Shown here piece after piece: positions 54,481 through 63,187 of a stretch of DNA of 64,000 nt. Origin of the DNA: Pelagovum sp. HNIBRBA483 (lineage in GTDB: Bacteria > Pseudomonadota > Alphaproteobacteria > Rhodobacterales > Rhodobacteraceae). Made by a program: the position numbers and the translations under genes. The first letter of the stretch is position 1; each line of letters opens with the position of its first letter. The stretch is from positions 2,395,001 to 2,459,000 of the forward strand of contig NZ_CP162412.1 in NCBI RefSeq assembly GCF_040931995.1, read 5' to 3'. Below the pieces are notes generated by a model that made no database searches, was not told where the DNA came from, and worked only from the letters and a program-made list of their open reading frames with translations.

Positions 54481-54888
54481 ATATCGTAGTATTTGACAAT
54501 TTTGGATTATGCTATGTGGCATCAATATTGAGCCGTGCCGCCCGCAGCACGGGCAGTCGCGTTCAGCTAAAGGACGATCTGCGACGACAGCGTAAAGATG
54601 GAAAAAGTCCCCGTCGCCATGCGCAGAAAGCGCGGTTCCGCGCTGCGAGGACGGCCCCTCCTCATTCGCGCAGAACTTCAGCTTCCCATAAAAACGGTCG
54701 GGGCTCGCGCGATGTTCACGGTCCGCTCGCAAAGCTATGTCTGCCAATTATTGGAAATGAGCAGTGGCCACCAACGTCAGGCCAGTGCCCGCCATTTTCA
54801 GCTCACGCAGCGACGGTTAAATAGCGCGTTTCGCAGGGCTTAACTTCGGCTTTTCGGGCTTCAGATGTGCAATCGCAACTTGCGCCGC
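54481..54888. other. Intergenic region between IclR and AraC genes
   Basis: About 400 bases with no recognisable gene. Open frames on both strands (for example 54516-54824 plus and 54475-54747 minus) are rich in Arg, His and Ser, lack ribosome-binding sites and resemble no family. The AraC gene ends here while the IclR promoter begins, so it holds the IclR promoter and presumably an AraC terminator. Confidence 0.6.
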
Positions 54889-55902
54889 TTATGCCCCCAA
54901 CTGCGCGCCATCTGCGCGCAATGCCTGCGGCGTCATTCCCGTCCACTTCCGGAACGCGCGCTGGAACGCATTCGGATCGCGATACCCGACAAGGTGAGCG
55001 ATTTGCTGATTGTTCAAGTCGCTTTTGACCAGATAGCGGATCGCCAGATCTTTTCTCGTTTGGTCTAGCAACGATTGGAACGTAACGCCCTCCTCTGCCA
55101 AACGGCGCAGAAGTGTGCTCCGACTGACTTTCAAGCGTCCGCAGACATGGGCGATCTTGGGCTCGGTGATCGTGAACATCTCCAGCATGATGGCCCGCAC
55201 CCGCTCCGAAAGGGGCAGGCCCTTGGACTGGATCAGCGCTTGGGCCTGAAGGTCGGCCTCGGTGGCTTCCCAAAGTTCGGGGTTGTCCGAGATGAAAGGC
55301 ACGCGCGCATCCGCGCGGGAATAGGTCAGCGCAGCGTCGCCCTGCTCGGGAATTTGGCCGAAGACGTCCTCCAGACGTTCCCGCTCGTCCTGTGGCAGCG
55401 GCAGGCGGACCCGCAGCGGCCGGATCATATCACGCGCCAGCGCATTCGCTTGTGAATGCAGGTAAATGATCTGCGGGCTGCTGAAAGTTGCAGGCAAAGG
55501 GGCGGTTGCCACATCGGAGGCAACGCGAACGGTGAACTCCCGCTCGCTGCGCGACACGAGGAATTGCATTGGCCCGAACAGGCTTTTGAATTGCGTCATG
55601 CGCTCGATGCCAGTCTCGAAATCCGGCGCAGTCGAGAGCGCGAAAAGGACGGGAATCGCAGGGCCGCCCGCCATCCGCAGCCCCAGCAACCGAGGGATAT
55701 CCTGCTGCCCTGACAGATCAATGATCGCGTTCCAGAGCCGCAGGTATTCATCGGCTGTCACCAGAAAGGCCCGATCAGCGAGCGCAGGCGCAATCATGCC
55801 CGCACGGGCCACGACCTCGTTCCATCCGATCCCCAGTATCCCGCAAATCGGTCCCGACAAGATGGCGGCTGTATAGATCGGGGATCGCTCATCATTCTGC
55901 AT
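54889..55902 (-). CDS. AraC family transcriptional regulator
   Basis: A protein of about 337 residues with the arabinose-binding-domain-like (ArgR/OruR-type) N-terminal domain and a C-terminal double helix-turn-helix: IAHVCGRLKVSRSTLLRRLA and NNQQIAHLVGYRDPNAFQRA with FRKWTGMTPQALR, the canonical AraC end. ATG 55902 (MQNDERSPIYTAAIL) is preferred over an upstream start at 55989 that would run through the operator repeats. It is divergent from the short-chain dehydrogenase gene; direct repeats between them are a likely binding site. Confidence 0.9.
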   Translation of the reverse strand: MQNDERSPIYTAAILSGPICGILGIGWNEVVARAGMIAPALADRAFLVTADEYLRLWNAIIDLSGQQDIPRLLGLRMAGGPAIPVLFALSTAPDFETGIERMTQFKSLFGPMQFLVSRSEREFTVRVASDVATAPLPATFSSPQIIYLHSQANALARDMIRPLRVRLPLPQDERERLEDVFGQIPEQGDAALTYSRADARVPFISDNPELWEATEADLQAQALIQSKGLPLSERVRAIMLEMFTITEPKIAHVCGRLKVSRSTLLRRLAEEGVTFQSLLDQTRKDLAIRYLVKSDLNNQQIAHLVGYRDPNAFQRAFRKWTGMTPQALRADGAQLGA

Positions 55903-55982
55903 CAGAAAACCTTTCTCGCGGCTGGGAGCGGCCAGTCGCAGTAGATACCCAGACGCCCCGCCCCGCAACGGCCTTGAGATGA

Positions 55983-56013
55983 TCTGCAAGTCATTGAAAC
56001 GATCTGCAAGGCA
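55983..56013. promoter_or_regulatory. AraC-type direct repeat upstream of the SDR gene
   Basis: TCTGCAAGTCA (55983-55993) and TCTGCAAGGCA (56003-56013) are direct repeats at a period of exactly 20 bases, as expected for AraC-family binding sites. They end 67 bases before the SDR start. The same pair, with the same period and nearly the same distance, lies before the cupin gene. Confidence 0.8.
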
Positions 56014-56080
56014 TGAGCGGTGGAGGAGCTCGATCCAACAGGGCTAGCTTCTGGGGAACCTGCCAATTGGAGATCCTGAC

Positions 56081-56830
56081 TTGGACCTGACATCAAAGAC
56101 CATCCTTATCACCGGAGGCGGCTCCGGCATCGGCCTTGAGCTGGCCCGCCAATTTGTAGAGCTGGGCAACACTGTCGTCATCTGCGGGCGCGACGAGGGC
56201 AGGCTTGCCGACGCGACGCGCCAGACCGGCGCGCAGGCGATCGCGGGGGATGTGACCGTTGCCGAGGATCAGGAGCGGATCCTGTCAGGTATTCAGGCGC
56301 AACATGGCAAGCTTGATATGCTGATCAATAATGCAGGCGTGTTCCTTGCCTATGATTTCAAGGACGATCCCGAAACGATGCACAAGATCGAGAGCGAGAT
56401 TGCGATCAATGCGACGGCTCCCCTGACATTGACGCGGCGCGCCTTGCCGCTTCTGGAGCGCAGCGCGCAGCCGGCGGTGGTGTTCATCGGCTCCGGCATT
56501 GCCTTCGTCGCCTCACCCGGAACGCCCGTCTATTCTGGCACCAAGGCCCTGATTCATCACTGTGCGCAGACCCTCCGGCACCAATTGCATCCGCACGGCA
56601 TAAAGGTATTCGAAGCAATGCCGCCCGTCGTCGATACCGACATGGCCAATGTGCTGAAGTCAGAGAACTTCAAAAAGATGAAGCCCACCGACCTCGTACG
56701 CGAGATCATCGCGGGACTACGAAGCAACCAGACCGAAATGCTGCTTGGCCAATCAAGCCAGATCAAATGGATGAGCCGGATCGCGCCCGCGTTCCTGTTC
56801 CGCCAATTCGCAAAGACCGAGTTTCATTGA
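56081..56830 (+). CDS. Short-chain dehydrogenase/reductase (DltE-like)
   Basis: A 249-residue SDR: cofactor motif TGGGSGIGLELA, NNAGVF, and catalytic Ser in FIGSGIAFVAS with YSGTK (Tyr and Lys). The sequence resembles the DltE group of SDRs; substrate unknown. The start is TTG 56081 behind TTGGAGATCC. Two small membrane protein genes follow on the same strand (19 and 17 bases), suggesting an operon under control of the divergent AraC regulator. Confidence 0.9.
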   Translation: MDLTSKTILITGGGSGIGLELARQFVELGNTVVICGRDEGRLADATRQTGAQAIAGDVTVAEDQERILSGIQAQHGKLDMLINNAGVFLAYDFKDDPETMHKIESEIAINATAPLTLTRRALPLLERSAQPAVVFIGSGIAFVASPGTPVYSGTKALIHHCAQTLRHQLHPHGIKVFEAMPPVVDTDMANVLKSENFKKMKPTDLVREIIAGLRSNQTEMLLGQSSQIKWMSRIAPAFLFRQFAKTEFH

Positions 56831-56849
56831 CCTCAACATCAAGGCAATC

Positions 56850-57383
56850 GTGATGTCCTCCGCCACCTACCGAAACCGCGTCAACGCGCTCGCGATCACC
56901 ACCTCAGCCGCCTTCTTTGGCGCTAACGCCTTCATCGGGCTGTCGATGGGGTCCTATTGGCTGAGCTTGGCTCCGGCCGATTTCGTCGCGCAGTTCTTTC
57001 CCCAGTTCAGCAATTTTCTCTACACGATCATGCCGCTGTTCGTGGCCATGCTGGTGGGCCTGATCCTCTCGGCCCGGCTCGATTGGCAGGATGCCCCAGC
57101 GCGGCGAAACTGGGTGATTGCGCTGTGGCTTTACCTGTCCGTCTCGCTGATCACGATCTTCTTTCACATGCCGTTAAACGTGCGTCTTGCCGCCGCGATC
57201 GGGTCGCCACTGGGCGATGCGCTAGGCTTCTATAAGTCCATCGCGCTGGTCGGTCCTGTGACCGAGGATAACGCGGCCATGATCCGCGCAACTTGGCTTC
57301 TGGGCCATGTTCCCCGCGTCCTGCTCACCCTTGCCATCGCCATCTACAGCCTACGCGCTCTTGCCGCCCGCCGCTCTCACTGA
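56850..57383 (+). CDS. Small polytopic membrane protein, DUF1772-like (copy 1)
   Basis: About 177 residues with four predicted membrane segments. The FFHMPLNVRLAAA stretch in the middle resembles the NVPLN-type motif of DUF1772/anthrone-oxygenase-like proteins. The start is GTG 56850 or the adjacent ATG 56853. It is a paralogue of the next gene: both begin with A-T-Y-R and share an ARLDWQ/VRLDWQ segment and an IRATWL segment with a following H-x-P-R-V. Function unknown. Confidence 0.65.
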   Translation: MMSSATYRNRVNALAITTSAAFFGANAFIGLSMGSYWLSLAPADFVAQFFPQFSNFLYTIMPLFVAMLVGLILSARLDWQDAPARRNWVIALWLYLSVSLITIFFHMPLNVRLAAAIGSPLGDALGFYKSIALVGPVTEDNAAMIRATWLLGHVPRVLLTLAIAIYSLRALAARRSH

Positions 57384-57400
57384 ACTCGGAGACACCGCCC

Positions 57401-57892
57401 ATGAACGACGCAACCTATCGCAAAACCGTTAACATCCTAGCTGTCATTGGGTCCGCGGCCTTTGCGGGCTGCGGCGTCCTGATCCTCTTATCCTACGGCA
57501 TCCGCTGGCTTGGGACCGATCCACTGATCTGGCGGGCGGCCTTCTGGGACGAGTTCCTGAATTTTGCGCTGACCATCATTCCGCTCAACATGATCACGCT
57601 GGTCGGGCTGGTTCTGTCGGTGCGGTTGGACTGGCAAAATCGCCCCATCCGGCGCATCTGGATGATCGCACTCGGACTATATGTCGTGAACACTCTGTTC
57701 ACGCTGGGATATTTCATTCCTCAGAATATCCTCCTGATCGGGGATAACTACACAGCCCAGCAGGCCTCCTCAATCAGGGCGACTTGGTTAGCGCTGCATT
57801 TCCCCCGCGTTGTCATTGCCGCGGCGGTGCCGGTCTACGCACTTCTCGCTATCATCCGGCGGGCAGAGGAAAGATCGCAAGAGCGTTCATAA
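57401..57892 (+). CDS. Small polytopic membrane protein, DUF1772-like (copy 2)
   Basis: A 163-residue protein with four predicted membrane segments, paralogous to the gene before it (shared DATYRKTVN, LVLSVRLDWQNRPIRR and SSIRATWLALHFPRVV positions). The central PLN-type motif is degenerate here (GYFIPQNILL). ATG 57401 is behind CTCGGAGACACC, 17 bases after the first copy. Function unknown; a tandem duplication in an SDR operon is inferred. Confidence 0.65.
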   Translation: MNDATYRKTVNILAVIGSAAFAGCGVLILLSYGIRWLGTDPLIWRAAFWDEFLNFALTIIPLNMITLVGLVLSVRLDWQNRPIRRIWMIALGLYVVNTLFTLGYFIPQNILLIGDNYTAQQASSIRATWLALHFPRVVIAAAVPVYALLAIIRRAEERSQERS

Positions 57893-58017
57893 CGCCCTTC
57901 GCCTCCTACCCCTCTCGGCTAACAAAGGTCTACCTGCTGTGGACCCAACGGTGGCGCGCCAGCGGCACCGTTTTGGCATGATGACAACCCTGTAAACAGG
58001 CGATCACCTTGGGACTT

Positions 58018-58048
58018 TCTGCAAGTCAAAGGAGCGATCTGCAAGTCA
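58018..58048. promoter_or_regulatory. AraC-type direct repeat upstream of the cupin gene
   Basis: TCTGCAAGTCA occurs at 58018-58028 and 58038-58048, period 20 bases, ending 71 bases before the cupin ATG. It duplicates the pair upstream of the SDR gene. Confidence 0.8.
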
Positions 58049-58119
58049 TCACTCGTGGAACAGATCGGTGAAACCAGCCACGGTTGGATAGACCCATTAC
58101 AAACCAAGGAGCTATCACA

Positions 58120-58566
58120 ATGTCCAATCTCAAAGCCATCCTCGCCGGTTTCGGCCTTGCAGCAATCACGTCGCTTCCTGTCGCCGCCCAGGACCGCTTC
58201 CCCGATCAAATGGTGCGCACACCAGTGGAAGATATCAATTGGCAGCCTTTGTTCCCAGGGGTCGAGGCCTATACGCTCTACGGTGGCCTTGATCAGGGCA
58301 CGCCGACGGTCTTCGTCTCCCGCACGGACCCCGGGCAATCTATGGCAATCCCGCACACGCATTCAGACGGGTATTGGGGCTTCATTCTCGCCGGCAAACA
58401 TCAGCATTGGGAACTGTCTGAACCCGATCAGGGGCCGATCCTCACCGCAGGATCAAGCTGGTACCAACCCGCCGATGTCCCCCATGCAGACCTTTGCGTC
58501 GGACCGGAGCCATGCATCACGCTCGTGATGTTCGACCAACAGGCCGATTTCATCCCGGCCCAATAG
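58120..58566 (+). CDS. Secreted cupin-domain protein
   Basis: A 148-residue protein with a Sec signal peptide (LKAILAGFGLAAITSLPVAA, cleavage near AAQ) and one cupin barrel with histidines typical of metal binding (IPHTHSDGYWGFILAGKHQH, WYQPADVPHAD). Likely periplasmic. ATG 58120 follows CCAAGGAGC. It shares its operator with the SDR operon, so it is likely in the same regulon. Substrate unknown. Confidence 0.8.
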   Translation: MSNLKAILAGFGLAAITSLPVAAQDRFPDQMVRTPVEDINWQPLFPGVEAYTLYGGLDQGTPTVFVSRTDPGQSMAIPHTHSDGYWGFILAGKHQHWELSEPDQGPILTAGSSWYQPADVPHADLCVGPEPCITLVMFDQQADFIPAQ

Positions 58567-58575
58567 CACACAGAT

Positions 58576-58611
58576 GGCCGCGTTCGTCCCGCCGATCACG
58601 GGAACGCGGCC
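58576..58611. terminator. Hairpin between convergent cupin and glycoside hydrolase genes
   Basis: ggccgcgttc (58576-58585) and gaacgcggcc (58602-58611) form a perfect 10-bp stem 9 bases after the cupin stop, with 16 bases between the arms. No T-run follows on either side, so termination is likely but not certain. Confidence 0.55.
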
Positions 58612-58717
58612 TGCCATCGTCAGTCTCATATGCGCTCTGCCTACGCTACGAACTGAGCCCAAGCGCATTGGTGATCGCTAGATCCCGTTTTGCCGCAAGA
58701 GCCATGAGCCGCAGCCC

Positions 58718-59800
58718 CTAGCTGGCAGCCGCGCGCAGCACTTCCCTGAGGTAGGCAGCCTCCGCCGGATCATAGGCGTTGCCCTCTTCATCAACCAAAT
58801 CATGGAACCAGATCGACCGATCCGCCACGCCGCCATGCTGCGCCACAAGGTCCGCCGGCCACGGAAGGTTCGTCTGCGTCCGCCCCTTGACGAACCCCCA
58901 TTGAAAGCACCCGATATTCCGCGTCTGAAAGACAGTCAGCTGATCGTCGATCTTGCTGCCAACAGGCCGCGCCATCCACTCCGTGCACAGCATCGGGCGG
59001 TCAAACTCCGCAAGATAGGCGATAAAGCGCTCCACATTCTGATTGTCCCAATAGGCATGGAACGTCACGATATCCGACAGCGCCAGCGCCGCCTGATCGA
59101 TCTCGGTCTGATAAGGCGCGTCGGTTGACCCCGGCAAAGGCGTCACCCACGCCGCCACGGTCAACGGCTGCACGGGGTTTTCCGCCCGCGCCCACCTGAA
59201 ACAATCCTTCATCAGCGCAAAGCTCCGCGCCGAAAAGTCAGGCCTGTAAGTGTCCGATGCATCAGGCCCGAAAACCATGCGATTGCCCGGCTCGTTATAC
59301 AAATCCCAGAAAAGCACACGGCGATCCGCAGCATGTGCGCGCATGATATCGCGGACGTAGCCCTCAAATCCCGCCCATTCAGAGCCATCAAGCAAGGCCG
59401 CCCGCCCCGGGCTGGCAACCGCGCGGCTGTTATGAACGTTGGGGATCGGGTCTGGCTGCGGGCCGTAAGTCGGCTCCGCCCCACCAAATCCGCAATCGTC
59501 AAAGAAACAAGGCACAGTCGAAAGGCCCAGCGCGTGCGCCGTCTCCAGCACCCAATCGAGCCGCTCTAATAGTCCGGCGCGGTCATGCTTCCAGACAAGA
59601 TAATGCAAATTGACCCGCAGCGCGTTGAAGCCAAAACCTGCCGCCCAGCCCAACTCACGCCTGATCGTTTCTTTGTCGAAAGTATCCTCGTGCCACACCT
59701 CGAGGAAATTCACCGCCGTGGACGGTAGAAAGTTGAAACCACAGATCCAGCCGGTGTCCTGCCACCAATCTTGCGCTCTCTGGGGCGTCCATCTTGTCAC
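58718..59800 (-). CDS. Glycoside hydrolase, clan GH-A type (GH5-like)
   Basis: A 360-residue (beta/alpha)8-barrel glycosidase. The acid/base Glu is in FWDLYNEPGNRM and the nucleophile Glu in MLCTEWMARP, the usual clan GH-A positions. There is no signal peptide, so it acts in the cytoplasm on imported oligosaccharides or glycosides, which fits its place after the sugar ABC transporter genes. Family members of this type are annotated as xylanase or cellulase-like; the actual sugar is unknown. Confidence 0.8.
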   Translation of the reverse strand: MTRWTPQRAQDWWQDTGWICGFNFLPSTAVNFLEVWHEDTFDKETIRRELGWAAGFGFNALRVNLHYLVWKHDRAGLLERLDWVLETAHALGLSTVPCFFDDCGFGGAEPTYGPQPDPIPNVHNSRAVASPGRAALLDGSEWAGFEGYVRDIMRAHAADRRVLFWDLYNEPGNRMVFGPDASDTYRPDFSARSFALMKDCFRWARAENPVQPLTVAAWVTPLPGSTDAPYQTEIDQAALALSDIVTFHAYWDNQNVERFIAYLAEFDRPMLCTEWMARPVGSKIDDQLTVFQTRNIGCFQWGFVKGRTQTNLPWPADLVAQHGGVADRSIWFHDLVDEEGNAYDPAEAAYLREVLRAAAS

Positions 59801-59823
59801 GGCAATTCCTCCTTCAAGGTGGA

Positions 59824-59851
59824 ACGCCAGCCCGCCGGAACGGGCTGGCGT
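59824..59851. other. Intercistronic hairpin between the binding-protein and hydrolase genes
   Basis: acgccagcccg (59824-59834) and cgggctggcgt (59841-59851) form a perfect 11-bp stem with a 6-base loop, 6 bases after the binding-protein stop. Such hairpins commonly stabilise binding-protein mRNA and reduce downstream expression. Confidence 0.65.
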
Positions 59852-59857
59852 CAGGTC

Positions 59858-61138
59858 TTAGCGGTCCAGAAGATCCTGCACTTCGGCCTCTGCATCAGCC
59901 AGCGCCATGTCGACAGACTTGCCGGTGAGCCAGATCGCCTGAAGCTCGCGGTTCAGCACGTCCTGAATGGCGCCATAGCGCTCGCTCGGTGGCGTGTCGC
60001 GGGCGATGGCGGCGGTGCCGGTGTACTCATCTCGGTGCGGCAGGGTCGCATAGTCGGCGCTTTCCAGAACCGAATTGCGTACAGCCATGTGGCCGGTACG
60101 GGCCCAGTCGATGTTGTGGTCGTTGATAAAGGCCAGAACCTTCAGCGCAGCCGCATAGGCTTCCGCGTCATTTGCCTTCAGGCTGGCAGGGATCGCCCAC
60201 ATATGGCTGTCGGCCCATGTTGCGCCGGTGTCGAACAGCGTCGGGAAGTCGGCAACATAGTAATTGTCGAGCGCGACCTCTTCTTTCGCGGCTTCCGCGT
60301 CATAGAAGTCAACAACCCAAGTACCGTTGACGAGAATCGCCGCTTCACCATTGAGGAAGGCCTGCTGGCTATCCGCATAGTTCAGCTGCGGGTTGGCCAC
60401 GCCTGCGTCAAACAGCTGGGTGATTGCCGTAACGGCATTGCGGGCCGCGTCGTTGTCGATGGTGGCGGTGTCGCCGTCAAAGATGTTCGCGTCCTGCTGC
60501 CACATCAGCGCCAGCGTCAAACGCACCCCAATCGGGAACTGCGCAAAGTCGGCGGCGAGGTAGTCCTGCCCGGTTGCCTCTTTCACCTGCTGCGCATGCG
60601 CGAGCAGCTCTTCCGGCGAGGACGGCAGAACAGGCTTGCCGTTTTCAACCAGCCCAGCTTCCGCCATCAGGTCCATGTTGACGTGCCAGAGGTTCGCGTG
60701 GAAATCCATCGGCACACCGTAGATGCCGCCGTTGAAGCTGACCGCATCCAGCGCCGCCGGCGCCCAATCAGCCGTGTCGATACCTGCAGCCGCAAGATCG
60801 TCAGACAGGTCAGCCAAAGCGCCCAATCCGGCAAACTCGGGGATCCGGTGCCGGTGCATCACATGCACATCCGGCGGCGTGCCGCCCGCATAGGCAGCTT
60901 TGATCTGGTCATAGTAGTTGCCCCAATCGGTCGGCAGCGTATTGACCGTTACGTCATCAATCTCGGCGCTTGCCGCGTTGATGATCGACTGGATGATGCA
61001 AGCCTCACCAACGCTCGCCTTGGTGTCGGTTCCGGCGTCTTCACACGCACCGAAAAAACGGCCCAACGTCACTTCTTGGGCCATCGCGCCGGTGGCGATG
61101 GTGGCAGCCGCAGCCGCCGTCATAAGCACATATTTCAT
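59858..61138 (-). CDS. Sugar ABC transporter substrate-binding protein
   Basis: A 426-residue extracellular solute-binding protein, family 1 type. The signal peptide is MKYVLMTAAAAATIATGAMA with cleavage before QEVTL. Later features are AGGTPPDVHVMHRHRIPEFA, FNGGIYGVPMDFHANLWHVN and LNGEAAILVNGTWVVDFY, typical of sugar-binding UgpB/MalE-like proteins. First-binding step of the ABC importer whose permeases lie upstream (24 bases). Confidence 0.92.
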   Translation of the reverse strand: MKYVLMTAAAAATIATGAMAQEVTLGRFFGACEDAGTDTKASVGEACIIQSIINAASAEIDDVTVNTLPTDWGNYYDQIKAAYAGGTPPDVHVMHRHRIPEFAGLGALADLSDDLAAAGIDTADWAPAALDAVSFNGGIYGVPMDFHANLWHVNMDLMAEAGLVENGKPVLPSSPEELLAHAQQVKEATGQDYLAADFAQFPIGVRLTLALMWQQDANIFDGDTATIDNDAARNAVTAITQLFDAGVANPQLNYADSQQAFLNGEAAILVNGTWVVDFYDAEAAKEEVALDNYYVADFPTLFDTGATWADSHMWAIPASLKANDAEAYAAALKVLAFINDHNIDWARTGHMAVRNSVLESADYATLPHRDEYTGTAAIARDTPPSERYGAIQDVLNRELQAIWLTGKSVDMALADAEAEVQDLLDR

Positions 61139-61162
61139 GGTATCCTCCCTGGATTGTGCAGA

Positions 61163-61996
61163 TTAGCCCTTGCTTCCCCCGACGGTCATGGCTTGCACCA
61201 CATACCGTTGGAAAATCAGGAACATGAGAACAACCGGAAGCGAGGCGATAACACCCGAGGCCATGACACGGCCCAGCCCTTCCGATTGCGCGAAATTCGA
61301 TTGAATGCTGGCAAGCCCCAGCGTGATGGTGAAAAATTCCTGCCGCTGCGCGCTGACCAGCGGCCAGAGGTAGTCGTTCCACGCATACAGGAATGTCAGG
61401 ATCGCCAGCGTCATCATCGCAGGCCGCGCCAACGGCAACATGATGTACCAGAAAATCTGCATCCAGCTAACGCCATCAAGCCGCGCGGCTTCTTCGATAT
61501 CCTGCGGGATCGCTCTGAAGAATTGCATCATCAGAAAGACCCCGATCGGCACGGCCATGCGCGGCAGGATCAGCGCGTGATAGCTGTTGTGCCAGCCAAA
61601 ATCAGCAAACATCGTGTAAAGTGGAATGAACACCGCCTGCTCCGGCACCATCAGCCCGACCAGACACAGCACCGTAATCGTCCGCTTGAACGGGAAGTCC
61701 AACCGCGCCAGCACATAGCCCGCAGTTGTCGAAACAAGCAGCACACCCGCTGTCATCCCCGCCGCCACGATGAGCGAATTCAGGAACCAAACCGGCGTCT
61801 GTCCAAAGGCAAACAGTGCGGCGTAGTTTTCCGCTGTGAACGGGATCGGCACCAACCCAAAGAATGTGGTCGAGGTTGTCCGCGCCAGCAATTCGTTCGG
61901 CTGGAACGATAGCGACACCATCCAGATCGTCGGCACCAGCCACAAAAAGGCAGGAATACCTAGCGCCATGACGAGCCATGCGTAATGCCGGTTCAT
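61163..61996 (-). CDS. Carbohydrate ABC transporter permease (MalG-like)
   Basis: A 277-residue permease with six spans and the EAA loop (EEAARLDGVSWMQIFWYIMLP), the ATPase contact site. The CUT1 family pattern includes an N-terminal LWLVPTIWMVSLSFQP. The start overlaps the other permease by 4 bases. It pairs with the MalF-like protein; no ATPase gene is present in the window. Confidence 0.93.
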   Translation of the reverse strand: MNRHYAWLVMALGIPAFLWLVPTIWMVSLSFQPNELLARTTSTTFFGLVPIPFTAENYAALFAFGQTPVWFLNSLIVAAGMTAGVLLVSTTAGYVLARLDFPFKRTITVLCLVGLMVPEQAVFIPLYTMFADFGWHNSYHALILPRMAVPIGVFLMMQFFRAIPQDIEEAARLDGVSWMQIFWYIMLPLARPAMMTLAILTFLYAWNDYLWPLVSAQRQEFFTITLGLASIQSNFAQSEGLGRVMASGVIASLPVVLMFLIFQRYVVQAMTVGGSKG

Positions 61997-63090
61997 TCCG
62001 TGTCCTCCCGCCCCAGCACAAATTGCAGGAACGAAAACCCGCCCATGATCACGAAGAGGAACACCGCCATCGCGCTCGCCCGCCCCAACTCGCTGTCGCG
62101 GAACGCGGTCTGGTAGATGTACCGCACCAGCACTTGCGTCGTGTCATTCGGCCCGCCCTGCGTCATCAGATGCGCCTGCCCGAACACTTGGAATTGCAAG
62201 ATCACCTGAAGAACGACCACCAGCGTGATCGTGCGCTTGAGGTTCGGCAGCGTGATGAACCAAAACGCCTTCGCGCCAGTCGCATTGTCGAGCGCAGCGG
62301 CCTCGTAAAGGTCTTTAGAGATATCCTGTAAACCCGCGAGGAACAGGATCATCGCAATGCCAAGGCTCCACCAAATCGTCGTGATGACAATCGCCGCCAT
62401 CGCAAACCGCTCATCGGTGAGCCAGACGATTGGTGAGCCGCCAAACACATCCGTGACATTGGCAATCAACCCTTGGCGTGGCGAGAACATGATCTGCCAG
62501 ATCAGCGTCACCACCGTGACGGAGAGGATCTGACTCAGGAAGAAAACCGTACGATAGACCGTCATCGCCTTGGTTTCGCGGTTCAACGCCGCCGCCAGCA
62601 GCAAGGCGATGACCGTGACACCCGGCACCGTCCACGCAACAAAAACCAGCGTATTGCCAACCGTCGGCCAGAACCGGCGGTCATACCAACGGCCCCCTTC
62701 GCCGGGATGAAATCCGGGTAGGACAAAGAACAGGACAGACGCCATCGCCAAGGCAATGGACGTCACCCTGCTCACCCGACTCATCCGGCGAAGGAAGATC
62801 GACGCACCAAGGCCAACCAGCCCCAGCAGTTGCAGCGCGGGGTTGGCGATTGCCCCCCACTCGATATTCCGGCCCCACATAACACGCTCGTAATTACGCA
62901 GGCCGACGAATTCTTTCGCATCTGGATTGAATGCCACCGCCAGCAGGTTCCAATCGTGCAGCGATATCCAGACGCCACGGAAGAAGGGATAGACAAGAAA
63001 CAGCGCATAGGTCAGCAGGAACGGCAACAGCAGCACAAATGCTGCCTGCCTCTCCGTCATTCGACGCCGCGTTCTCTGTACTAGAGCCAT
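61993..63090 (-). CDS. Sugar ABC transporter permease (MalF-like)
   Basis: A 365-residue permease with more spans than MalG, including two extra ones (about residues 85-140), and the EAA loop YEAAALDNATGAKAFWFITLP. ATG 63090 (MALVQRTRRRMTERQAAFV) is chosen since GGAGGGGA precedes it; upstream in-frame starts are inside the promoter region. First gene of the sugar ABC operon, divergent from the LacI regulator. Confidence 0.92.
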   Translation of the reverse strand: MALVQRTRRRMTERQAAFVLLLPFLLTYALFLVYPFFRGVWISLHDWNLLAVAFNPDAKEFVGLRNYERVMWGRNIEWGAIANPALQLLGLVGLGASIFLRRMSRVSRVTSIALAMASVLFFVLPGFHPGEGGRWYDRRFWPTVGNTLVFVAWTVPGVTVIALLLAAALNRETKAMTVYRTVFFLSQILSVTVVTLIWQIMFSPRQGLIANVTDVFGGSPIVWLTDERFAMAAIVITTIWWSLGIAMILFLAGLQDISKDLYEAAALDNATGAKAFWFITLPNLKRTITLVVVLQVILQFQVFGQAHLMTQGGPNDTTQVLVRYIYQTAFRDSELGRASAMAVFLFVIMGGFSFLQFVLGREDTE

Positions 63091-63130
63091 TTCCCCTCCT
63101 CCAACGACGGGCGCGAATCTCACCCAATCG

Positions 63131-63150
63131 TTGCTAAAATTTATTAGCAA
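63131..63150. promoter_or_regulatory. LacI-type operator between the sugar ABC operon and lacI-type gene
   Basis: TTGCTAA (63131-63137) and TTAGCAA (63144-63150) are an inverted repeat with 6 bases between; a further half-site TTATTAGC follows at 63155. It lies 40 bases from the permease start and 37 from the regulator start, fitting repression of both genes. Confidence 0.65.
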
Positions 63151-63187
63151 TATTTATTAGCGGGATGCAAGTGTGTAGTGTGTCCCC

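Noticed and set aside
54516-54843. Short plus-strand frames between IclR and AraC
   Set aside because: Overlapping frames of low-complexity basic composition without start signals; likely non-coding.
59771-61912. A 713-codon plus-strand open frame
   Set aside because: It is antisense to the sugar-binding protein and permease genes, without domain motifs or ribosome-binding site.
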